Below are positions 7,721 through 20,023 of a stretch of DNA of 64,000 nt, piece by piece. The notes below the pieces were generated by a model. It had not been told where the DNA came from. It did not search any database and was given only the letters and a program-made list of their open reading frames with translations. Source of the stretch: Pyrenophora tritici-repentis. Lineage: Eukaryota; Ascomycota; Dothideomycetes; Pleosporales; Pleosporaceae. Position 1 is the stretch's first letter; every line of letters starts with the position of its first letter. The DNA lies in contig NC_089397.1 in NCBI RefSeq assembly GCF_003171515.1, positions 2,294,001-2,358,000 of the forward strand, read 5' to 3'. Made by a program: the position numbers and the translations under genes.

Positions 7721-10421
7721 TTACCAAAACTCAGTGTTCCACTCTAGTATGTTGTAATCTCCTACAAGCTGCTCATCTGAAAGCTTAGCCTCGCTACAGT
7801 TGTACGGTTTATAACCAGCTCGCACCCATGACCTTACTAATTGAAGAGCTGCGAGTAGCTCACTGCCCAGAGCACGTCGTTTAGGTTCAAGAAGGTCGCC
7901 AAGCTCACTGAAGAGCAGACTCCGCAACAATCAATCGGATCGGCATGATTGATTCCTATCTAGGTTAAAGGCTGCCTAATAAAGTAACTCTTTAACCTAT
8001 ATAGGAATCAATCATGTCGATCGATTGATTGTTGCGGAGTCTGCTGAAGAGGCGCTCACAGTCGCTGCTTGATGCTGGGATAGTCATGATATCGATTGCA
8101 AACTGCGCTAAATGCGGGTATTTCGGCAGTAGTTGTATCCAGTATTGGACAGGATTTCCATCTGCGTTGTACTGCTCCTGCGTCCACTGCGGCTCTTGTG
8201 TTTTCCAGCGCTCAAACTCGTCAAGTGGAGCCTCTCGGTCATTGTTGCGGCTAAGTATAGCAATAATTGCCTCGTCTATGTTGTTGCTACTCGGCGCAGT
8301 TGTATACCGCTGGCGTGCTCGTTGAGGTTTGTATGCCGCCCAAAGCTGTTGGAACGACGCGTTGGCACTAGTAAGCCAATCAGCTTTGTCTGCCCACGCC
8401 ACATCGCAGTAGTTCTTGTAGTACGGGTGTAGGCAAACAGCGGCGTAGTAAGCGGGCGAGTCGTCGAGCTTGTTGTAGTAGTCGTTGGCTTTGCTCCACG
8501 CGGCGCGGAGGTTGACGTTGAGGTGATCCTCTGGAGCCTCGGCATGAGCGTTGAAGTCGACGTGCTCGAACGGGCGCGCCCGGGCCTCAAGCTTGCTGAG
8601 TACGTACTCAAAAACGGGTATAACCTCATAGATTGCGCCGTATTTGCCATCCTTAGAGCGTCCCTCGAGGCGTTTTGTGGCGTACTTGAGCGGCTCTAAG
8701 CAGTCCTGGTACTCTGCAATCACCGCCCAGTCAGCAGCTCGGAGCCCAGTTGATCTCATCCAGTTTGGGGCGTCGGGCCGCTTATTATTCCGCTGCGCAG
8801 CGTGCGCATCTTCAAGGATAACCCTATTGATATGATGCTCAGCGTACAAGTTATACGCGGCTTGAAGCTTGGTAGCGCGCTCAAAAGCAGCATAGTATGA
8901 GTTCCAGCGAGTGACGACAGGCTTGACTGGCTCGAGTACTTTGAGACGCCCTTCAGCAGGCAGGTTGTTGTTGGCAAGGCGCTGGTAGCCACGAAAAAGC
9001 TCGTACTGTTGCGGCGTTTTGATATAGTTGATGACGTCAACTAGCACTCCAATAGGGCCATCTTTCCGCCACTCTCGCATATACTGCTCCTCGGTATTGT
9101 ACTGCTCTTGAGTGTTGCCGTAGGCGTCTTTGTTGGTGCCAAATATAATAGCCTGGCCGATGAGGTTAAGCGTGTGACAACTGCAGCGGAGGCGCCGGTG
9201 AGCGGACTCAAATTCGTACTCGCGCGCGAGCGCGGCGATCGCAGTGTCGTTGTTGGTAGCGTTGTCGAGTACAAAATAGCCTAATCGGTCGCTTGTTATT
9301 CCGTATGCTGAGAGCGTCGTCGAGATAGCTTTGGCAATAGCCTCACCGGTGTGGGCGCCAGCGAGCTCAGGCAGATCGATTGGTAAGTCTCGTATTATTC
9401 CAGCTGCGTCGGCAAAGTGAGCGACTACTCCAAAGAAGCCACGTTTACCACCCTTTGTTGTCCAGCCATCAAAGCTTACGTGTATTTTGCTTACTGAGCC
9501 TGACAGGGTGTCGATAACTTGCGGTCGTATAGACCGGAACAACCTCATCACAAAGGTAGAAACGCTGGTATTACTTACCCACAACGCTGCCTCTGCCTCT
9601 GGGTTGGCAAATCTCATCATCTCTCTAAAATCAGGCGTCGTAAGTTCGCTGAGCGGGTGGTTTCGGTTAACAAGCCACATGACAGTGGCTGTTCGAAAGC
9701 CCTCTACGTCGAAGTTTCCAAACGCGTTAGCAGTGTTTTGTTGTACGTCTAAACCAGCGTCAAAAGCTTGCCGCAACGACAGCTGGCCTCGAGCTCTCTG
9801 CGCTAACTTTGGGCCATCTTTCGTAAGGTTGTGGCCAGGCTTTGGTTGGCTGAGATGGGTGGCTGCTGAGGTTGTAGCCTGAGTAATGTTAAACAAACCA
9901 CCACGGCCAGCGTCGATAGTTTTGTGTACATGGCAGTACTTGCACACAAACCAGATTCGAGATGTAGCATGGCGCTCAACAACGCGGTAGCCATACTGAA
10001 AGATCCAACTTTTTGGGCGCTTAGAACGCGCCAATGGCTTGATAAAATCAGGTAAACGTGCCCAGTCAATGCCGTCAAAGTTCTCAACTAGTGCGCTGTT
10101 TGTCTCATCCTGACCACCCTCTCCAGCCTCAGTTGTAGCCACCGTGCCAGCTCGGCTGCCCTCGGTGGGCGCGACAATCTCAGCCTCCGCCTGCGACTCT
10201 AAGAACTGCAACTCGAAGGTAGGTATTGGCGGCGAGGCGTTAGCCTGGCTTGCGGCAGCTAGGGTTTTGCGAGGTGATCGACGCTGAGGTCTAGGCTTAG
10301 ATGCAGGCTTAGATGCAGGCTCAGGTGAAGCCTCAGGAGTTGAGGCGACGTTGTTGGTGGCAGCGGCTACTTTCGTACGTTTGCTCCGAGCAGAAGTTTG
10401 TGGTAGGCGACGTTTGGCCAT
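7721..10421 (-). pseudogene. hAT-1 transposase, split by a MITE near its 3' end
   Basis: The start is the ATG at 10421 (MAKRRLPQTS), followed by a basic, Ala/Pro-rich N-terminus. A BED-like zinc finger comes next (WFVCKYCHVHK...HLSQPKPGH). The RNase H-like core includes KIHVSFDGWTTKGGKRGFFG and GYFVLDNATNNDTAI. The C-terminal hATC dimerisation domain begins SSSDCERLFS. The MITE at 7916-8043 splits it; the remainder (LGDLLEPKRRALGSELL) resumes at 7915 and ends at 7721. Taking away the MITE and one 8-bp duplication leaves 855 codons in frame, so this insertion is the only visible defect. Confidence 0.88.
7916..8043. mobile_element. hAT-type MITE family M2 (128 bp)
   Basis: A nearly complete palindrome with ends CAGACTCCGCAACAATCAAT and the inverse. 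It is flanked by the 8-bp duplication CTGAAGAG (7908-7915 and 8044-8051). The outer ~20 bp match those of family M1, so both probably answer to one hAT transposase not present in this window. It breaks the hATC domain of hAT-1. Confidence 0.92.
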
Positions 10422-10820
10422 ATTGGGGGTATCAGGGCAGTATAAATCACTGGAAAACGCGTTGCTATAGGGGATACTGCATTGCGATAGGCTTCTAGAC
10501 AGGCGTACGTCGAGATTGGAGCAATGCGCTAGACTAAGGCTAACGTTATTTGATAGCCGCTTAGCCTGTTTGGGACTCAACCGAGGCAACTGCAACACTT
10601 CAAAACCATCGCGACATCTACCGTACAGCAGTTTTAGCACCCTCATCACAGTAACGCTAAAACAACCAAGTAAACCAAGTAAGCCAAGCAAGCAAAGTAT
10701 CTTGACTTGACTTGCTTGCTTAGCTGCCCAGCTCTTACTTGACTTGCTTGCTTGGTTTAAACCAAGCAAGTCAAGCAAGTAATCCAAGTCAACTTGCTTT
10801 TTGGAAAGTCTGCAGAGGTG

Positions 10821-11244
10821 CCCTTCAAAAGTTCTGTCCTGCCAAGAACAACCCAGCCGAAGTCTAGCCGCCTCACCCAAGGCTTATTGTTGCAGTACAA
10901 TGCAGTCAATTAAAGTGTAACCGCGCGAGGCAGTCATCAGAGTATATTGTGTTCTGTTGTTGTTGTGCTGTCATGGCCACCTTATATGTAGCCATAATCA
11001 GGGTCTATTTACATGACGTATCTCTGATGCTGGTGAGGGGAGAAAGTGCTCATGGAGGGGAGGGAGGAGCGCCAGGACAACGCACGTGACATGCGCAATA
11101 CCTTTGCCTCACAAACCGCAACACTGTCCCTATTTACTCACATCTAGGAATCTCCACTGCGTAGGTATAACGTGCTTGAACGATAGTGGTGGTTCGCTGC
11201 GGGGGGTATTCGACCCACAGAGACGGACGTTAGCTATCTCGTCC
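10821..11244. other. Intergenic, remnant of a P2 MITE end
   Basis: No gene is visible. Near 11205-11237 the sequence GACCCACAGAGACGGACGTT resembles one arm of the P2 palindromes without its partner, so it is probably a decayed half. The 3' end of the methyltransferase follows directly. Confidence 0.5.
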
Positions 11245-12318
<1,074 letters not shown>

Positions 12319-12951
12319 CTAGAATGTGACTTATAACGATTCAATAAGATAGAGGATTAGTCGTTCCTTGAGTAAAGAGATTGGCTTAGATATGGCAGAT
12401 CAGATTGTAACAACGAAGCCTCAGCCTAAAAAAATGCTACTAGAATTTTGACCAGAAGGAAACATGTTATATAGCTGAGGCTAGTAGTAATTTCTCACTC
12501 TTTAGATTAACTAGGGTATGTAAAACTATGTAGCCGGTTATGTTACAGCCGGAAGTCAGTATTCCGAAACATAGACTTTTAATACGGCTACCTCAGGGCT
12601 TATTATAGATTGGGTAGCTTTTGAGATAGTACCTTACAGGATATGATAGTGTCGGACGGTACTAGGTAAACAGTTGTCAGAATATGGGCATATTTTGGGT
12701 GGTGGACAAAATCTGGGTGTTCGGAGCACCCAGATTCTGTGGATCAGTTAAAATTAGTCAGCGCGCACGATCCACCGCGATCCAACTGATCGAACTGCGT
12801 TGGATCAGAAACAACACAATACGACACCACATCAGACCAGAATAATACAATCAATCCCTATCATATTATTAGATTATTATCCCCGTCTTTGATAACCCAT
12901 CACAATCTGACAACAGTACACGGCAGTTCTTGATGGTTTGACCGGGACCAT

Positions 12952-13166
12952 AGCCGTTACCGTGACACTAGCCGTTACCGTGACACTAGCCGTTACCGTA
13001 GCCGTTACCGTGACACTAGCCGTTACCGTGACACTAGCCGTTACCGTGACACTAGCCGTTACCGTGACACTAGCCGTTACCGTGACACTAGCCGTGACAC
13101 TAGCCGTTACCGTGACACTAGCCGTTACCGTGACACTAGCCGTTACCGTGACACTAGCCGTACTCT
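12952..13166. repeat. 18-bp minisatellite in the methyltransferase/aminotransferase intergenic region
   Basis: About twelve tandem copies of an 18-bp unit, GCCGTTACCGTGACACTA, with two shortened copies. The units are almost identical, so the array is young or being homogenised. It lies about 300 bp upstream of the aminotransferase start and could alter promoter spacing. The open frame through it (repeated TLAVTV) is a by-product of the 18-bp period and not a gene. Confidence 0.9.
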
Positions 13167-13466
13167 ACTACTCATACTAATAATACAAAGCTACTAATTC
13201 CATAGTCAACACCAATGTAAGTCAGATAATTGCGAGCTACACATTGGTTTATTATCCCCTACATATCGACTCTACACTATCGGCTACTATAACTAAGGCT
13301 TCAGCTTATCCCCCTTGTATTCGTTGTTCCGTATTTCGTTGTCTCGCTTGCCTTCATAGTAATTGATTAGTAAGTACGAAATCTAGATTTATATTCAAGT
13401 GGTTTAACTAATCTTTGCCGTAAGAGTAACAAGCTACTAAGAGAATACTAAGGACTACAATTTATC

Positions 13467-14655
13467 ATGTCGGGTTTTCCGCCTCCTCCAGTAGCTACTA
13501 TTGATTGGAACAAAGCCGACAATAACCGTCAAGTATATGAAGGTGTGTGCATACTAGGTATTAGAAAATAAAAGACTTATAGTTGTAGTAAATGGTCACA
13601 TTGAATCCACGTACTCGAAAACCACTGGGGAATGGACACCTCTTAAGTTCGTTTCAGATCCTTATATGCGCGTCCACGGCATGTCGCCAGCTCTGAACTA
13701 CGGCCAACAGGCTTTAGAAGGGTTCAAAGCCTTCCGTACGCCTGGCGATCCCGGTAGAATTGTCCTGTTCCGTCCCAACCTCAACGCCATCCGCTTTCAG
13801 CATTCAAGCATCGTCCTTTCGATGCCGCCTGTCCCCGTTGAGATGTTTCTCCGAGCTTGCAGGGCTGCTGTAGCTCTGAACGCTAACTACGTTCCACCGT
13901 ATGAGTCCGGGGGAGCGCTTTATGTTCGACCGCAGCTGTATGGGACAAGCGCTCACCTTGGACTCAGTGCACCAAGTGAGTATACATTCTGTGTCTTTGT
14001 AGTTCCGACAACATGTGCCCACCTTGGAACACAGCCAGTTAAGGCACTTATCTTAGACGATTTTGACCGCGCAGCACCAAAGGGTACAGGTCACGCAAAG
14101 GTGGGTGGAAATTATGCACCCGTAATTCGTTGGAGCGACAAGGCACGCGCAGAAGGATTTGGTATCACACTACACTTAGACAGTGTGCATCACAAAGAGG
14201 TCGATGAGTTTAGCTCTTGCGCATTCATTGGCGTGCACTCCCAGGGCGATTCAAACATAACATTAGTGGTACCTGACTCTCGTTGCACAATCGATAGCGT
14301 CACGAGCGACAGTGTTCAGCATATCGCTCAACAATTGGGATGGAAGGTGGAAAAGCGCCCTGTCGATTACAAAGAGTTGCCCTCTTTTAGCGAAGTCCTT
14401 GGAGTGGGGACTTCAGTGGTCCTAATACCGATCAAATCCATCACTCGACGATCTATTACACAAGGAATGCCTAGCACTCCACGCCTCCAAGTTGAGGCTG
14501 AGTCTGAGATTATTACATATCTATCCGAAGAACAAAACAAGGGTGGTTTAGTGTTTTCCACGTTGTTGAATCAACTGAGCGCCATCCAACGGGGCAAGGC
14601 CTACGACGAGTTTGGATGGCTTTTTACTGTGCACGAAGAAGACCGAAATATCTAA
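13467..14655 (+). CDS. Branched-chain amino acid aminotransferase (class IV, PLP)
   Basis: Two exons, 13467-13542 and 13589-14655, with a 46-bp GT-AG intron; the joined frame gives 380 residues, the normal size. The PLP lysine lies in GTGHAKVGGNYAP. Family features include LNYGQQALEGFKAFR near the N-terminus, GALYVRPQLYG, and the cofactor-binding EVLGVGTSVVLIP near the C-terminus. The enzyme interconverts Leu/Ile/Val (or related residues) and 2-oxo acids. With no mitochondrial presequence evident and P450/methyltransferase neighbours, it more likely supplies a precursor for a metabolite than serves basic metabolism. Comparable aminotransferases occur in fungal cyclic-peptide clusters such as HC-toxin and apicidin; that link is by analogy only. 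Confidence 0.87.
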
Positions 14656-15714
14656 CGTCTCTCCCTGAGTGCTGGGATACCTGCCGTGCTGGAACAAATG
14701 AGAGGGGTACTTTGACTTTCAACACTTCGCTTTCTGCGCGCATACTGAAAATCTTGAGGAGATTATGACACCTACTATCCATCACCCCGTAGCGAGAAAA
14801 TCACTAAAGTCTGTCCCTATGTGACGAAAAACCCTGTGTGCCGAAAATAACCAACCGGATCATGAGGGTCGTAGAGAAGAGTATCATCCTTGCGATCCGG
14901 TTGGTCATTTTCGGCTCACAGGGTTTTTCGTCACATAAGCGCAGACTTTAGAAAGCTAGTAAAAATACAAATTAACTTTTCACCTCACCCACGCGTGCAA
15001 CAACTATCTTCATTTACCTCTAATGTATAGCTATTGCTTTTTCTTGTTGAGGCAGTGCCACCTTGTTGCTGTTACAGCGGCTTGTTGCTTTGGCTCAGCT
15101 AAATTCATTGCTTCTGCAGTCTTGCATAGACTGCGACAATAGGCAATACATTAGTAGTACCGTCCACGATACAGTGTTTGTATACTTTAGTTTTTTATGC
15201 CTCTTATCTGATAAGTTCTCACATTGCTAGGTACTGCTTTGGTCAGCTCTTCGAGCTTCGACAGATCGCGCTTCGGGTTTAAGATATTGTAATGCTTCTA
15301 GATACCATCTACAGCAACTTTCTCTCCTAGTAGCTAGAACTATAACTCCTGGTCAGCTGGTTGTTCCTGTACAACAGTCACTCGTGTGACATTAGTGTCG
15401 CCATACGGCATCGTTATCTCAGTCGAGTTAACAAGATAAAGGTGAAAGTAGTCGTTGTCATTTACACATCTACAGCCATTTTAGTACTGAGTTACATAGC
15501 CCTAAGAAATACACACCAAACTCACAACTATGGGCGAGGCATAGCAAGGATAGGCTAGGTCAATTCATATCTAACAAGGCAAGCGTAATTATGCACTACG
15601 AATCCTGATGTAATAGATCACGTAAGAAACTAACTAGTTATGCTAGATAATAAACAATCGCTGGCATAGTAATTGCTTTAAGCTGACCGAGATTTTTCCC
15701 TTTAAAATGCGTTT
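14656..15714. other. Intergenic between convergent genes
   Basis: Apart from the MITE at 14807-14948 I see no gene or repeat here. The aminotransferase and P450-2 converge on this spacer. Confidence 0.5.
14807..14948. mobile_element. Palindromic MITE P1, copy c
   Basis: The ends AAGTCTGTCCCTATGTGACG and inverse are flanked by TA at 14805-14806 and 14949-14950. Almost the whole 142 bp folds back on itself. It lies 3' of the aminotransferase gene. Confidence 0.87.
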
Positions 15715-17460
15715 CTAGGAACGAGAACAGAATTGTAAGATAGGGCCGTGTTTCTGGCCTGATATATAATCCTGGAGCATGTACTCAGGCGGTACTATAT
15801 CATCAATAGTAGAACACAGCTCTTCGGCATCAGCTATGCGAAAGTCGAATTTCCAGAGGAGATGAGCAAATGTTAACATGATCTGTGCGATTGCAAGAGG
15901 TTTTCCAACGCAACTACGTGGCCCAATGTTGAAAGGAAAATATGGTTGGCGGAGATTTTTGTGCTCTTGATTCTCGGACTTTGCTGCACCTTTGTTCGGA
16001 AGCCATCGCTCGGGTATGTAAGTATCCGGATCGGACCAATTTTGGGGGCTGCGGTGCATAGCATAGATGCCAGAACCAACCTCGCAACCAGCTGGTATAT
16101 AGTCTCCGTTGATCTGGGTCCCACCTATTTCCACTTCTCGCCAGAGAGGCCCTCCAGCAGGAGGCGTGATGCGCAGCGCTTCGTCGAGACATGCCCGAAG
16201 AAATACACACGAATTGAGTTTGGGACCAAAGACTATGTCGCCCTCGGAATCGAATATTGTCCGTACCTCCTCTCTCGCACGTGAATAGCATCGTGGTGAC
16301 CAGCTTAAATAGTGAGATAGAGATGCCATCGCTGTAGACGTTGTATCAGTTCCTAGCAACGTATTGTTAGAGAGAAGAACGTTTAGTATTATACATAAGA
16401 ATAGAGGCGGAACTTACCGGCTACTATAAATGTCGCTGTCTCGGTGCTGATTTCTATCGGGCTTAACCCAGTACTAGAGTCAGGATGCTTGCACTGCTGT
16501 AGAAAGCTAAAAATGTCCTTGACAGGGCCTGCCGGGCCTTTTTTAAGGCGTTGCTGCAAAAGCTCGCGCAGGAACTTAACAAATTTAGCTCCACCTTCTT
16601 TAGCTTTGAAGAATAGTTGTCGATCAAACCCTCTGCTAAGAGCCAGCTCCGGGGCCTGCATAAGTACACCCAGCCGTACGTTTGACTTTTCGATTGCTTC
16701 CACTACATAGCGAAAATGTGGTTCTTCCATCGTGCGGTAGTCTAACCCGAAGGTCACAGCCGTTATAACATCAAAAGCAAGATTAGTAACTATGTTCGCT
16801 AATGTTAGAACTTTTAGGAAGTAAAAATTGAAGTTGGATGAGAGACTTGCATGAGTGTGCCATATTGATCGAATCCGACCACGCATCGCCACTCTCGCAT
16901 CCTAGGCAGATTTGGTCATTTATAACCTTACAAAATCTTTGAATTCTTTCCTGGATAGTAGTTTCTAGCACCCTCAGGTTGTTCTCTGAGAATGCCTGGC
17001 TTAATATTCTCCGGCGATGTGCATGTTGCACTTTGTCAGACATAGTCAGAGTATTGATCGCCTGCGATGATAAAACACGATACGTTGTAGATTTACGCAC
17101 GTGCGAGCCTTGACCGTAAATATCTACACATGTAAGCAACAAATATAAAAGAACGATTTACAGCACATGCAAGGATCTTCATCTTACCACGGAGGGCGCC
17201 TGGCGTATTAATTAGGATGCGGTTAGGTGCATAACGTACATGACTACCTAGGGCACATCAGCTAATGAGATTTATAATGTGATGGAATTGTTAGCAGATA
17301 CTAACCATATTTCAGATGACAACGAAGTATGTCCCGATGGATGTCACCTCTCCACGCATGGTACGCGCTGTATAGATTTGTGAATCTTGCTAACACGGGA
17401 CCAGGGTATTTTGCTAAAGGATGGTACCATGCCCTATGTACTATCCAGCATATAACCTTC
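15715..17460 (-). CDS. Cytochrome P450 monooxygenase 2
   Basis: Minus-strand exons are about 17460-17306, 17247-17188, 17123-16851, 16798-16418 and 16352-15715; phases agree across all four introns. The proline hinge reads [15 protein letters not shown]. Further on come [13 protein letters not shown], the C-helix [14 protein letters not shown], the I-helix [14 protein letters not shown], the E-x-x-R in [11 protein letters not shown], and the haem loop [16 protein letters not shown]. The intron at 16799-16850 has a GC donor (GCAAGT), an allowed minor class. No in-frame ATG was found ahead of [11 protein letters not shown]: a TAA lies just upstream, so the first exon is either missed beyond another intron or lost. 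The enzyme would oxidise a cluster product; substrate unknown. Confidence 0.78.
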
Positions 17461-17857
17461 CATTAGGTCTCTCGCGTCAGTAAATATTACCGTCTGGTCC
17501 TTTTAATTTATAGTAATCGGTGGATGCTTACAGCGACAAAACAGATTACTAGCCAAGGGATGATAACAGTGTTACCTATCCTAGCGTTCTTAAGTAGGTC
17601 CATGAGGAAAATCTGCATTCTAGAGTCGTGTTTTTAACGATTTGCGCTTCTTTGTGAATTTAAGTTGTAAGGTAGCTTACACAGAAACATAAATACAAGA
17701 TACGTTAACTAGTTATAGGAAAGATCTTATACTAAATCAATATAGAGAAGGTTTTAAGACCTTAGACTAATATTATCCGTCACCTGGACGAACAACCGAG
17801 AACATAGTTATCAGACGGAAAGCTTTATTGAGAAATGACTAAGCTCGGTAGGGTACT
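17461..17857. other. No gene recognised
   Basis: AT-rich sequence upstream of P450-2. It could hold the missing first exon or promoter of that gene, but I could not find a convincing exon. Confidence 0.4.
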
Positions 17858-18858
17858 TAGAGTTCCGAGCCACCGGTGGTTTCGGGCCATCCACCCACCA
17901 ACCACCCAATCCACCACGCGTTTCCACTTTTGAAGCTATACAACTCCACCACAACACGACTAAAATGCCTATAAATGAGCAATCTATACAACGTGCGCTA
18001 GCCGATCGCAATGTAAGAGTTTTTCCGAGCCTCCGGGCAGGAAGTAGAGCGTACAATGTGCCCAGAACAACCCTGCAGCGCTGCTAGGCAGGTGCAACGC
18101 GCTACGCAATCGCCCACCAGCTACAGCAGCGCCTAACTCCCGAACAAGAACAGCACCTAAATAGTCGATTGGATTCTAATCGAAGATCAGCGCGCAATGC
18201 CGCCCACCCATTCTATAGTACGAGCTGTTGCGACCCAATTGCTGGCCATGAACGGTGACGACCGCCCGTTTGGGCGCGGCTGGGTATCCCAGTTCCTCCG
18301 GCGAACCAGCGGACCCATTCGGTAGTCGGTAGATCTATCCATGCCGCCCGAGCTGAGGCAGCCGATCCGACCGCGATTCGAGCTTTCATCGAGCTCTTTG
18401 AGCACACCCGACGCCAGTACAACATCTTGTTGGAAGATATATACAGTATAGATGAGACTGGACTTAGGATAGGCATTTGCAACAACCCCATGGCGTTAAG
18501 TTCATCTAAGAAAAGAAAAACTTACCGGAAATCTCCAGAAAACCGAGAGTGGATATCGATAGTTGAGTGCGTCTTGGCTACCAGCCACACGCTACGCCCG
18601 GTAGTAATATTCAAGGGACAGCATCTCGAAGCCAGCTAGTTCCCGTTAGAATCTATACCAGATTGGCTGTATGCAACGTCAGAAAACGGCTGGGCTTCGA
18701 ACAGTACAGGCCTTGAGTGGTTACGCCGCGTTTTTATACCGGAAACCACTCACAATCAATCACGCAGTCGTGTCCTAATACCCGACGGCCATGGCTCTCA
18801 TACCAATGTTGAGTTCATGTCGGAGTGCTACACCCACCAGATACAACTACTCTAACCA
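17858..18858 (+). pseudogene. Degenerate pogo/Fot-type transposase remnant
   Basis: Pieces of a pogo transposase appear in order but with several stops and shifts. First MPINEQSIQRALADRNVRVF (Psq-like HTH), then QQRLTPEQEQHLN (CENP-B HTH). Next IYSIDETGLRIGICN carries the first catalytic Asp, followed by WISIVECVLATS, NGWASNSTGLEWLRRVF and LIPDGHGSHTNVEFMSECY with the second Asp. The C-terminus is missing. It is most like the transposases at 28808 and 43671 but much older. Confidence 0.8.
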
Positions 18859-19068
18859 AGCTTAACGTCCTTTTTCTCGTATTCCTCTTCTGACGTTCTA
18901 CTAAACATATGCCGGGTTGAATTTCCGACTTTGCAAAAGAAAAGCCCTTGCAATTCAGACGTGAGGCTGTACCTACATATGCGCCTAGCGTTGCAGGCCT
19001 GCGTCGACCGACTGCGCCACAAAAGCTAAGGGTGCCTTACTAAGGGAAAGAGCCGAATTTCTTGCTTT

Positions 19069-19155
19069 AGCTATCTAAAACTCCGTGTTTCCAGTGCTTT
19101 GAGTCATACAAGAGAAGATGAGGTGGCCAGATCCTAGGAGCTAGCACAGGAACTA
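19069..19155. repeat. Second copy of the 1-91 repeat
   Basis: It matches 1-91 almost base for base and runs directly into a P1 MITE at the same TA. Here no Tc1 element separates the two. It may belong to the 5' debris of the LINE that follows, but that is a guess. Confidence 0.6.
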
Positions 19156-19296
19156 AAGTCTGTCCCTATGTGACGAAAAACCCCGTGTGCCGAGAACGAC
19201 CAACCGGGTCGCAAAGATGACACACTTCTCTTGGACCCTCGTAATCCGATTGGTCATTTTCGGCACACAGGTTTTTCGTCACATAGGGACAGACTT
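19156..19296. mobile_element. Palindromic MITE P1, copy d
   Basis: The ends AAGTCTGTCCCTATGTGACG and inverse carry TA on each side (19154-19155, 19297-19298). It closely matches copy a at 1772. The downstream flank differs from that of copy a although the upstream flank is the same. Confidence 0.87.
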
Positions 19297-19527
19297 TAGG
19301 AGAAGATTGACCCACGGCATTGCTGACAAGAGCTGGTACTATTCAGGTAAGGTCACCATGAAACGAGAGAGGCTTAGCATGGGATCAAAAGTCACCTGCT
19401 TACGGAAACCAGAAGGTGCAACTGCATGAGAATGTAAGTGCGAGGTGAGAGCTTGGATCTAATTGGATGTAACTGTTGAGAGCGTTACATGCCGAAGCGA
19501 TCCTCCGTGTTGCGTTATTATGACGTG

Positions 19528-19689
19528 TAGACTCCGCAACAATCAATTCAATCCGGTCACTCTCCTAGACCCACTTACCTATCTAGGTAGGGCTTAAACT
19601 CCTATAGGTAACTACTAGGCTTAAAGCGGTAATCAATCAATCCAATCTGAACCTTCTAGGACCCACTTAATTGATTGTTGCGGACTGTG
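19528..19689. mobile_element. hAT-type MITE family M1, copy 2
   Basis: Orientation is opposite to copy 1. The perfect 8-bp duplication is ATGACGTG (19520-19527 and 19690-19697). It lies just upstream of the truncated LINE. Confidence 0.93.
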
Positions 19690-19736
19690 ATGACGTGTAG
19701 TACGAAAGAGAATGACCTGTAACTACTCAATCTAAC

Positions 19737-19931
19737 GTGTTCAAAGCATGCAATTTGTGCGGAGAAGAACATGCAACTACAACACACAAATGCTCAGTGT
19801 GTAATACAAAAGGAAAACCCTGCAACCATACACTCCCTCACTGTATTAACTGCAAAGAGCTCCACTTTACAAACAGCAAAGAGTGCGAACTCTACCTAGC
19901 AGTAACAAAGAGCATCCCCGCAGGATTTTAA
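19737..19931 (+). pseudogene. LINE ORF1 C-terminus (zinc knuckles)
   Basis: About 64 residues with cysteine/histidine spacing CNLCGEEHATTTHKC, CSVCNTKGKPCNH and CINCKELHFTNSKEC, typical of the nucleic-acid-binding tail of LINE ORF1. The 5' part is absent. Its TAA overlaps the ORF2 ATG in TAATG (19929-19933), which suggests termination-reinitiation coupling, known from other fungal LINEs. Confidence 0.75.
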
Positions 19932-20023
19932 TGTTGAACAACATTAGAATCCTCCAAGTCAATCTCAACAAGAGCATTACAGCGACTGAGTCTACACTGC
20001 AACTTGCAGTTGAACTTAAAGCT

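Larger units (their letters stand above)
7545..10812 (-). mobile_element. hAT-1 transposon
   Basis: The inverted ends are CAGACTTTCCAACAAGCAAG (left) and CAGACTTTCCAAAAAGCAAG (right, reversed). The 8-bp target duplication is CAGAGGTG (7537-7544 and 10813-10820). The element is 3268 bp and carries one transposase on the minus strand. Both subterminal regions (about 7557-7690 and 10659-10800) are packed with AAGCAAGT/ACTTGCTT motifs in both orientations, as expected for hAT transposase-binding arrays. It sits between the P450 and methyltransferase genes. Confidence 0.93.

Noticed and set aside
8029..9882. Several plus-strand frames opposite hAT-1
   Set aside because: They are shadows of the transposase gene on the minus strand, with no independent domains.
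12938..13180. 80-codon repeat protein (TLAVTV units)
   Set aside because: The 18-bp minisatellite stays open in all phases without a stop. There is no sign of a gene.
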